NCBI GenBank assembly: GCA_020696885.1 | Contig: JAJFMS010000349.1 | Location: 1 to 5,116 of the forward strand | Direction: 5' to 3' | DNA length: 5,116 nucleotides | DNA from: Armatimonadota bacterium | Lineage (GTDB): Bacteria; Armatimonadota; SYMT01 | In this document: piece by piece, positions 1 through 5,116 of the stretch | How the letters are laid out: each line of letters starts with the position of its first letter | Numbering within the stretch: the first letter of the stretch is position 1 | Program-made: the position numbers and the translations under genes | The notes under the pieces: generated by a model | Seen by the model: the letters and a program-made list of their open reading frames with translations, nothing else | Databases searched by the model: none | Told to the model about the DNA's origin: nothing

Positions 1-244
<244 letters not shown>

Positions 245-248
245 TTAG

Positions 249-254
249 CCTCCC
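249..254 (-). promoter_or_regulatory. Shine-Dalgarno of dnaK
   Basis: Minus-strand GGGAGG lies ten bases upstream of the ATG at 238-236. It is the only good ribosome site nearby and fixes the dnaK start, which also matches the usual DnaK N-terminus. Confidence 0.8.
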
Positions 255-333
255 GAAATCTTGCCGCTGCAGCCAGGCTCCGTATACCCCCGGCCGGTGC
301 CCCTGAACCACCCTCGTGCCGCGGCCCCGCTAC

Positions 334-382
334 GAGTGATTTAGCACTGCGGTAGTATAACCATTGAGTGTAGCAGTGTCAA
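334..382. promoter_or_regulatory. Candidate operator dyads over the dnaK promoter (degenerate CIRCE-like)
   Basis: Arms at 341-350 (TTAGCACTGC) and 373-382 (reverse complement TTGACACTGC) match at 8 of 10 positions and flank the -10 box. The right arm contains the -35. The left arm matches 8 of 9 bases of the CIRCE half-site TTAGCACTC, the HrcA operator of many dnaK and groESL genes. CIRCE needs GAGTGCTAA nine bases further on, and that is absent; only GAGTG at 366-370 is present, at the wrong spacing. A small AGTG/CACT dyad (335-348) sits at the expected transcription start. This is therefore either a diverged CIRCE element or the site of another repressor. Confidence 0.45.
354..382 (-). promoter_or_regulatory. 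Sigma70-type promoter of dnaK
   Basis: On the minus strand a perfect -35 TTGACA (382-377) and a -10 TATACT (359-354, five of six consensus bases) are separated by exactly 17 bases. Transcription would begin near 347 and give a leader of about 109 nt before the dnaK ATG. No sigma32-type boxes were seen, so heat control, if present, would more likely act through a repressor at the adjacent dyads than through an alternative sigma factor. The motif match is seen directly; activity is inferred. Confidence 0.85.
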
Positions 383-467
383 CTGGGTTTACGCCGGGAG
401 AAGCGCGCTGTCCATAAGGGTCCTGCGGAGGCCGAGTGGGCGGTGGCACCCCTAGGGTCCGGACGTC

Positions 468-493
468 GAGTAAGAGTAAGAGTAAGAGTAAGA
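468..493. repeat. Tandem hexamer repeat (GAGTAA), 4.3 copies
   Basis: Four perfect GAGTAA units occupy 468-491, followed by GA. The tract lies between the two divergent promoters and outside any gene. It has no intervening spacers, so it is a short microsatellite-type array, probably variable in copy number by slippage. Confidence 0.95.
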
Positions 494-529
494 TTCCGGG
501 CGCTGACCGGTGCTGCCGAGTTCTCACCG

Positions 530-565
530 CACCTGAACACCTGAACACCTGAACACCTGAACACC
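530..565. repeat. Tandem octamer repeat (CACCTGAA), 4.5 copies
   Basis: Four perfect CACCTGAA units (530-561) are followed by a half unit CACC. Just beyond, AACCTGAGG at about 574-582 looks like one more diverged copy. Read on the minus strand the unit is TTCAGGTG. The array ends about 46 bp before the extended -10 of the CHAD operon, so length changes would alter the upstream region of that promoter. Confidence 0.95.
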
Positions 566-610
566 CTTCCTTAAACCTGAGGACCCCAGCGGGTCGGGCC
601 GGCTGTGGCG

Positions 611-619
611 TGGTATCAT
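611..619 (+). promoter_or_regulatory. Extended -10 promoter of the CHAD-HhH-ppx operon (candidate)
   Basis: TGGTATCAT matches the extended -10 consensus TGnTATAAT at all but one position. No good -35 hexamer is present 16-18 bases upstream, which is typical for extended -10 promoters. Transcription would start near 626. The ATG at 618-620 overlaps this box and would lie outside such a transcript, which supports translation from the ATG at 699 and a leader of about 73 nt. Confidence 0.5.
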
Positions 620-698
620 GCTTGTCAAGCAGATCCCGCGGCAGTGTGAATGCGTTCTCGCAGCCTCACACCATTCTCAACGGGCGGCGGTATTCACG

Positions 699-1781
699 AT
701 GGCGCTAACGGCAGACTACCCGCTCTGGGAATGGGCGTATGACGCGATCAGCGAGCGGCTGGACGCGATTTTCGAGCACCTGGAGGGCGTGCGGCTCGGT
801 GAGGACATCGAGGCCGTGCACGGCATGCGCGTCGGCTCGCGGCGCATCGTGGCTGCGATGCGCGTGTTCGGAGCCTGTTTCCCGGAGCCGGAGTTCCGGG
901 GACTTCTCAAGGAAGCCCGCCAGATCACCCGCCTGCTGGGTGCAGTCCGGGACCTGGACGTGCTCATCGAGTATGACGAGCACCGCCGGGACGAAGTCGA
1001 GCGCGAGGAGCGGCTGGCGATCGGCTACCTCCTGGCCCTTCGCCAACGAGAGCGCCGCCGGGTGCGCCGCCCGATGCTCCGCGGCCTGGACCGCCTGGAG
1101 CGCACCCGGTTTACCGACCGGCTCCGTGACTACCTGCGCCGGGAAGCGGATGAATACCGGGCCGGAATGGATCCGTTCACCTTGATCGCGCGTGCGCCGG
1201 CTTCCGCCCCGGCATCACCCGACGGGCCCGCGCTCGGTGGGAACGAGCCGTTCCGGAGCGCCGCACCCCGGCTGCTGGAAGAGCGGCTCCACGCGCTCTA
1301 TGCGTTCGAGGAGTTCACGAGCCAGCCCGAAGCGGTGACCGAGCTGCATGATATGCGGATCGCCGCGAAGTGGCTGCGCTACACGATGGAGCTGTTCGCG
1401 CCCGCCTACGCGGACGAGCTGAAGAAGTCGATTGCGGCGGTCAAGAAGCTGCAGGAACTGCTGGGCGACCTCCATGACAGCGATGTCCGCATCGATCTGC
1501 TCCGGGCGGCGCTGGGGGGCCGGCTTCGGGTGCGGGGTCTGGAAGCAATCGGGCAGCTCTCACCGGACCCGGTCCACGCGGGCCTGAACCAGCTCCTGGC
1601 GCGCGAATTGCGAACACGGCAGGGATGCTACCGGGCCTTCTACAAGGAGTGGAAGAAACTCCAGTCACGAGGCTTCCAGAAGACCTGCACCGAACGAATC
1701 AGAAACCCTGACGCGCCCACAGCGCCAGCAGGGGAGCAAGTGGCCGGCGCCGGAGCGCCAGGAACGGAGGGCGGGGTATGA
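699..1781 (+). CDS. Stand-alone CHAD-domain protein, probable polyphosphate-binding
   Basis: This 360-residue protein carries a complete CHAD (conserved histidine alpha-helical) domain at about residues 5-335, with no CYTH domain. Both halves of the internal duplication are visible. The first has VHGMRVGSRR at 40-49 (H41, R44, R48, R49) and LGAVRDLDV at 80-88. The second has LHDMRIAAKWLRY at 216-228 (H217, R220, K224, R227) and LGDLHDSDV at 255-263. A Pro/Ala-rich linker (about 165-184) separates the halves, and the last ~25 residues look disordered. Known CHAD proteins bind polyphosphate through these basic residues and several localise to polyP granules; an enzymatic activity is not established. 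The frame is open back to an ATG at 618, but that codon overlaps a promoter-like -10 and the extra 27 residues are not CHAD-like, so 699 is preferred although its ribosome site is weak. The stop overlaps the next start (ATGA), which indicates an operon. Confidence 0.9.
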   Translation: MALTADYPLWEWAYDAISERLDAIFEHLEGVRLGEDIEAVHGMRVGSRRIVAAMRVFGACFPEPEFRGLLKEARQITRLLGAVRDLDVLIEYDEHRRDEVEREERLAIGYLLALRQRERRRVRRPMLRGLDRLERTRFTDRLRDYLRREADEYRAGMDPFTLIARAPASAPASPDGPALGGNEPFRSAAPRLLEERLHALYAFEEFTSQPEAVTELHDMRIAAKWLRYTMELFAPAYADELKKSIAAVKKLQELLGDLHDSDVRIDLLRAALGGRLRVRGLEAIGQLSPDPVHAGLNQLLARELRTRQGCYRAFYKEWKKLQSRGFQKTCTERIRNPDAPTAPAGEQVAGAGAPGTEGGV

Positions 1782-2695
1782 GCGACCAGCAGGGCATAGG
1801 ATTGGACGAGGTCCCCGGGCTGGGACGGGTCCGCCGCGAAGCGCTGGCAGAGGTGGGCGTGGTCGACCTTCCCGGCCTCCTGGCCATGAAGGTGAACGAG
1901 CTGGCGGCCGTGCGGGGCATCGGCATCTGGCAGGCGCGCAAGATCCGTGAGTTCCTGCGGCAGCGCGGGCTCCTGGTAGAGGACGGCGCTCCGGATGATT
2001 GCGAAGTGATCGTAATCCACGCGCCGGAGACGATGGAGGAGGCCACCGCCGTGGCGGAGGTGGTGGCGGTGATCGAAGCCCAGGCCGAGGCCGAGGCGAG
2101 AGTTCAAGCGGAGGTTGAGTTGATTAGCGATGCTCTGGATACGGTGCAGGGAATGCACCTGGCTGCGGACGGGGCCGCGGGAGGCTCCGCCCCGCGAGAT
2201 CCCGGTGCCCAGCGCATTCCGGTGTCGATCGAGAGCCCGAACGGCAGCTCGAGTGCCAGCCCCTCGAACACTGACGAGGCGCCCGCCGGAACCGATGAGG
2301 CGGCTCCGGAGCCGGAGGCCCCCGCCGTTCACCCGGCCGAGGAGTCGGGAGAGGTGAGTGTGCTGGACGATCTCCGCGCCCGGCGCGAGCGATTGCCGGA
2401 GCTGGCGCTGACGCTGATCGAAGCGATCCGCCAGGCGGCTGTGAGCAAACAGCTCACCCGTCAGGTCACGCGCCTGCTGATCACTTCTGGCGAGTTCGCC
2501 TCCGGAGCGCCGCAGAGCACCGAAAAGCTGGCTGAAGCGGTGGAAGCGCTGGCGCAGGCCGAGGAGCTGCTGCAGCGGGCCGTGGAGAAAGAGGCGTTCA
2601 CGGATAAGGCACAGAAGGAGCTCGCGGAGCGGATCCGCAAGCGCCGGAAGTCCCTGGATCGCTTGCTCGCGGAGCCTGAAGTCGAGGATCGATGA
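1778..2695 (+). CDS. Helix-hairpin-helix protein with unrecognised helical C-terminal region
   Basis: This 305-residue protein is of unknown function. Residues 9-60 form a tandem helix-hairpin-helix unit: the hairpins are VPGLG at 12-16 and VRGIG at 45-49, separated by helices and followed by ARKIREFL. This resembles the (HhH)2 folds that bind DNA backbone without sequence specificity. Residues 85-115 are an Ala/Glu-rich predicted helix or coiled coil. Residues 130-192 are a Ser/Pro/Ala/Glu low-complexity linker, and 195-301 are strongly charged and helical, ending in a basic KELAERIRKRRKSLDRLL stretch. I do not recognise the C-terminal part. There is no signal peptide or membrane segment. 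GGAGG at 1766-1770, seven bases before the ATG, is a good ribosome site. The start overlaps the CHAD stop and the stop overlaps the Ppx start, so it is translated with two polyphosphate genes. DNA binding is inferred from the fold; any polyP link is inferred from context only. Confidence 0.85.
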   Translation: MSDQQGIGLDEVPGLGRVRREALAEVGVVDLPGLLAMKVNELAAVRGIGIWQARKIREFLRQRGLLVEDGAPDDCEVIVIHAPETMEEATAVAEVVAVIEAQAEAEARVQAEVELISDALDTVQGMHLAADGAAGGSAPRDPGAQRIPVSIESPNGSSSASPSNTDEAPAGTDEAAPEPEAPAVHPAEESGEVSVLDDLRARRERLPELALTLIEAIRQAAVSKQLTRQVTRLLITSGEFASGAPQSTEKLAEAVEALAQAEELLQRAVEKEAFTDKAQKELAERIRKRRKSLDRLLAEPEVEDR

Positions 2696-4281
2696 AGCCG
2701 TTCGCCCCGTTCGCCGTGGTAGACATCGGCACCAACTCCATTCGCCTGGGGGTGGTGCAGCCGGAGCCGGATCACACCTACACCATCCTGTCGCAGCAGA
2801 AGGAAGTGGTCCGGTTGGGAGAGGGTGAGTTCGCTACGAACCACCTGACCGCGGACGCCATCGCCCGTGGCGTGCTGGTGCTCCGCAAGTTCGCGGACGT
2901 GGCCCGCGGCTACGGGGTGTCGGACATCACGGTGCTGGGGACCTCTGCGCTGCGTGAAGCGGAGAACCAGGGAGAGTTCCTGCAGCAGGCGGAGCAGGAC
3001 GCCGGGGTGGAGGTGCAGGTGATCTCCGGCGCCGAGGAAGCGCGGTTGATCTATCTAGGCGTGCTGTCCGGGATCGACCTGCACGGCGCCCAGCTCGCAC
3101 TGGTAATGGACATCGGCGGCGGCAGCACGGAGCTGGCGGTGGGGGATAGCTCCGGCCCCGAAGTGCTGGAAAGCATGAAGCTCGGGGCGATCCGGGTGTC
3201 GGGGATCTTCACGGAGGGCGAGACCGGTATCATTGAGCCGCAGCTCTTCCGCCGGATCCAGGAGTACGCCCGCGGCGTGGCGGTGCATCCGATCCAGCGC
3301 GTCCGGCAGTCCGGCTTCGACGTGATGTACGGGAGCTCCGGCACGATTCTCAACCTCGCGGAGATCGTGGCGCGGTCCAAAGGAGAGAGCACCAGCGGCG
3401 TCCGCGGCTATACGGTGCGGCTGGACGAGCTGGAGGCTGCCGCGGTCCGGCTGTGCGCGCTGAACCTGGAGCAGCGGCGCAAGGTGCCCGGCATCAACCC
3501 GGAGCGCGCGGACATCATCGTGGGCGGCGCCGCGGTGTTGACCTCCATCATGGCCGCCGTCGGGGCGAGCAGCCTTACCACCAGCGAGCGAGCCCTGCGC
3601 GAAGGGATGATTGTCGACCGGCTGGGGCGTGTGGTGGTCGGCGGCCCGAACGCGCTCCTTTCGGACTCGGTGCGTCATCGCAGCGTGTTCCACCTGGCGC
3701 GCCGCTGCCAGTTCGAGGAAGGGCATGCGGAGACGGTGGCGCGCATCGCCTGCTCCATGTTCGACCAGTTCGGAGAGCTGCGGCTGCACACGTTCGGCGC
3801 CGAAGTCCGGGAGCTACTCTACTACGCCGCCATCCTGCACGATATCGGCGGCTTCGTGGCCTACACCGACCATCAGAAGCACGGCTACTACCTGGTGCGC
3901 AACAGCCCGCTGCTCGGCTTCGACGGCGGTGAGATCCAGATGCTGGCGGCCATGGTGCTCCACCACCGGAAGGCCCTCCCGAAGCGCAAGGAAGAAGCGC
4001 TGGCGGACCTGAGCAAGGCCCAGCGCGAGGTGGTGACCGTGGCCTCGACCCTACTCCGGATCGCCGAGTCGCTGGACCGGGGACACCTTTCGGACGTGGC
4101 CGATGTCCGCTGCAGCATTGAGGACAAAGGGGAGACGCTGGTGATCGAGCTGATCTCCGCCGGCGATTGTCACCTGGAGCTCTGGGGCCTGGAGAACCAG
4201 CGGAATGCCGTCCGGGAGGTGTTCGGCAAGCGGCTCGAAGCGCGGTGCAGCCCGCCGGCCCCGCTGGCGGCAAGCGCCTGA
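2692..4281 (+). CDS. ppx: Exopolyphosphatase, Ppx/GppA family, with C-terminal HD domain
   Basis: This 529-residue cytoplasmic phosphohydrolase is close in length to E. coli Ppx (about 513). It releases terminal phosphate from polyphosphate; the GppA branch also converts pppGpp to ppGpp. The actin-like/ASKHA fold shows phosphate-1 VVDIGTNSIRL (9-19; D11, G13, N15), ISGAEEARLI (111-120; E116 aligns with the catalytic Glu121 of E. coli Ppx as I recall it), phosphate-2 MDIGGGSTEL (139-148; D140, G142-S145), YGSSGT (213-218), and IVGGAAVL (276-283) with LREGM (302-306). The C-terminal third is an HD domain with H345, the H383-D384 pair in ILHDIGG, H424-H425 and D462, so a full set of possible metal ligands remains. 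The start overlaps the HhH stop (ATGA); GAGG sits only four bases upstream, so translational coupling is likely. The CHAD neighbour favours polyP over pppGpp as substrate, but sequence alone does not decide. Confidence 0.93.
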   Translation: MKPFAPFAVVDIGTNSIRLGVVQPEPDHTYTILSQQKEVVRLGEGEFATNHLTADAIARGVLVLRKFADVARGYGVSDITVLGTSALREAENQGEFLQQAEQDAGVEVQVISGAEEARLIYLGVLSGIDLHGAQLALVMDIGGGSTELAVGDSSGPEVLESMKLGAIRVSGIFTEGETGIIEPQLFRRIQEYARGVAVHPIQRVRQSGFDVMYGSSGTILNLAEIVARSKGESTSGVRGYTVRLDELEAAAVRLCALNLEQRRKVPGINPERADIIVGGAAVLTSIMAAVGASSLTTSERALREGMIVDRLGRVVVGGPNALLSDSVRHRSVFHLARRCQFEEGHAETVARIACSMFDQFGELRLHTFGAEVRELLYYAAILHDIGGFVAYTDHQKHGYYLVRNSPLLGFDGGEIQMLAAMVLHHRKALPKRKEEALADLSKAQREVVTVASTLLRIAESLDRGHLSDVADVRCSIEDKGETLVIELISAGDCHLELWGLENQRNAVREVFGKRLEARCSPPAPLAASA

Positions 4282-4313
4282 TGCGCCCCGGAGCACCGCA
4301 CGGAACCCGATGA
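4281..4313 (+). other. Ten-codon minicistron bridging ppx and the next gene (possible coupling element)
   Basis: The ATG at 4281-4283 overlaps the ppx stop (TGATG). It opens a frame MRPGAPHGTR whose TGA at 4311-4313 overlaps the ATG of the next gene at 4310. Ribosomes finishing ppx could reinitiate here and be delivered to the next start. No convincing Shine-Dalgarno is present for it, and such an arrangement can arise by chance, so the peptide itself may have no role. Confidence 0.3.
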
Positions 4314-4852
4314 GCACCCGCCTCTCCGACCGACCCTATCGCATCCAGTCCTGGGACTCCGCCCGGGAGCTGTCCGGGTTTCTATCCCGCTGCGACGCCG
4401 GGAGCGTCTTCCTGGGCCAGGAGCTGGCCCGTCCGGCACGCCTCTTCTCCATCACGCTCTACCTGGACGACCCGATCCGCGAGCGGTTCGGGATCGGCGT
4501 GGCTACGACGGGTGAGACCGGCGTTCCCCACCTCCTCGTCCGGCGCGACCTGGGCCTCGCGCTCGTGGCGGCCGACCGGGAAGTGCGGGGGGTCGACGTG
4601 GAAACCGCCGCGGTCAGCGTCCACCTCAAGCTGGACTCCCCGTTCTCGCAGTTCATCGAGACCGGCGAAGCCGGCGTGATCCTGGTGTTCTACCGCACCG
4701 GCGTCATCGCGATCGCGGACGGCTGGGAGCTGTGGCGCCACGTCACCGGCCGCATCCTGGACTGGGCGAGCGAGCAGGGCACGCTCTTCCTGCGCCTGGA
4801 AGGCGCCCCGACCCTGAAGCTGGACATCCGCACCGGTGCCGAGCTCGTATAG
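4310..4852 (+). CDS. Uncharacterised 180-residue protein, last gene of the polyP operon
   Basis: I do not recognise this protein. It has 180 residues, a single Cys (28), no signal peptide and no clear membrane segment. The pattern looks like a mixed alpha/beta cytoplasmic fold. An N-terminal helix (about 14-25) is followed by alternating strands with a turn at LYLDDPIRERFGIGV, VPHLLVRRDLGLALVAADRE, and a hydrophobic pair GVILVFYRTGVIAIA. A helix with WELWRHVTGRILDWA and a closing LFLRLEGAPTLKLDI hairpin complete it. Strand and residue assignments are by eye. The chosen start (MSTRLSDR) lies 28 bases after ppx. The frame is open back to 4205, but those codons lie inside ppx. The ribosome site is weak (GGA five bases upstream; GGAG at 4290-4293 is too far), so it probably depends on coupling to ppx. 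It could be a partner of Ppx or the HhH protein, or simply a co-transcribed gene. Confidence 0.8.
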   Translation: MSTRLSDRPYRIQSWDSARELSGFLSRCDAGSVFLGQELARPARLFSITLYLDDPIRERFGIGVATTGETGVPHLLVRRDLGLALVAADREVRGVDVETAAVSVHLKLDSPFSQFIETGEAGVILVFYRTGVIAIADGWELWRHVTGRILDWASEQGTLFLRLEGAPTLKLDIRTGAELV

Positions 4853-4873
4853 CTGCGGTAGCGGTCGATAGTA

Positions 4874-4891
4874 GGGACGGAGCTCCGTCTC
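4874..4891 (+). terminator. Palindrome/hairpin just after the operon (possible terminator or processing site)
   Basis: GACGGAGCTCCGTC (4876-4889) is a perfect 14-bp palindrome. As RNA it extends to a 7-bp stem (G4874-C4891, with one G-U pair) around an AGCU loop, starting 21 bases after the stop codon. No U-tract follows, so it is not a canonical intrinsic terminator. It could act as a 3' end stabiliser or a protein site. Confidence 0.4.
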
Positions 4892-4931
4892 GGCCCCGTC
4901 CGGCCCCCCACAACCCCTCGGCCAAGCAGCA

Positions 4932-4965
4932 CCCCGCGCAGGGGTAAACCGCATCCTGCGCGGGG
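4932..4965. terminator. GC-rich 11-bp inverted repeat downstream of the operon
   Basis: Perfect arms CCCCGCGCAGG (4932-4942) and CCTGCGCGGGG (4955-4965) enclose a 12-base loop that contains GGTAAACC. The stem is very stable in either strand. No T-run follows on the plus strand (CGGAGAGGG) or on the minus strand, so it may be a U-less terminator, common in high-GC bacteria, or a structured 3' end. The remaining sequence to 5116 shows only weak short dyads and no gene. Confidence 0.5.
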
Positions 4966-5116
4966 CGGAGAGGGACCTCCCGCTCTACCAACGGCCATTG
5001 TTGTCCGCATAAATCGGGGCCGCGAGAACCCTGTCCAAAACGTCCCTCCACTCCCGCAGGGAACCCCCGCCGCGGAGGATAACCGAGAAGGGCTTTGCAC
5101 CTGGTTTCGAACGGAG

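Noticed and set aside
330..564. Two overlapping minus-strand open frames in the intergenic region
   Set aside because: They read through the hexamer and octamer tandem repeats (poly-Leu and similar low complexity), overlap the dnaK promoter and lack ribosome sites.
468..565. Possible CRISPR array
   Set aside because: The units are 6 and 8 bp and directly adjacent, with no spacers; these are simple tandem repeats.
1640..2332. Minus-strand open frame (230 codons) antisense to the HhH gene
   Set aside because: Arg/Gly/His-rich composition with no domain pattern, opposite a well-supported gene with a good ribosome site.
3055..3789. Long minus-strand open frame (244 codons) antisense to ppx
   Set aside because: It is a shadow caused by high-GC codon bias; the plus-strand frame encodes an unambiguous Ppx with all motifs.
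4690..5100. Minus-strand open frames at the right end
   Set aside because: They overlap the 180-aa gene and the hairpins, have Arg/Gly/Pro-rich translations and no recognisable motif or start context.
4980..5116. tRNA-like fragments (minus-strand GGTAGAGC near 4984; plus-strand GGTTTCGAAC near 5103)
   Set aside because: The fragments are on opposite strands and no acceptor, D-stem or anticodon arm can be assembled around either.
5094..5116. TTGCAC as a -35 for a gene beyond the right edge
   Set aside because: The matching -10 would fall outside the window, so it cannot be supported.

Overview
This is a high-GC bacterial window, recognisable from strong G/C preference at third codon positions and long antisense shadow frames. 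The gene content is compatible with Gemmatimonadota (for example Longimicrobium-like bacteria), but that is a guess from general appearance. Nothing in the window is lineage-diagnostic.

Layout. The left edge holds the first 79 codons of dnaK (Hsp70) on the minus strand, running off the window. A ~460 bp divergent intergenic region follows (239-698, counting to the preferred start of the next gene). It contains a textbook sigma70-type promoter for dnaK (TTGACA-17-TATACT) embedded in inverted repeats that resemble half of a CIRCE/HrcA operator. It also contains two short tandem repeats of different unit length (6 bp and 8 bp) and an extended -10 promoter facing right.

From 699 to 4852 there is a tightly packed plus-strand operon of four genes. 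They are a stand-alone CHAD-domain protein, a helix-hairpin-helix protein with an unrecognised helical C-terminal region, an exopolyphosphatase of the Ppx/GppA family with an intact HD domain, and an uncharacterised 180-residue protein. The first three are joined by ATGA stop/start overlaps. The fourth begins 28 bp after ppx, and the gap is exactly bridged by a 10-codon minicistron with the same kind of overlaps. The last 264 bp hold a 14-bp perfect palindrome and a GC-rich 11-bp hairpin, and no gene that I can support.

How the genes may work together. CHAD domains are known polyphosphate binders and Ppx degrades polyphosphate (or, in the GppA branch, pppGpp), so the operon reads as a polyphosphate-handling unit. 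The co-translated HhH protein is the novel element. It joins a likely DNA-binding module to a polyP operon, which suggests (inference only) that it links polyP or its granules to the nucleoid, or couples polyP turnover to DNA. Divergent dnaK fits a general stress context but shows no shared control.
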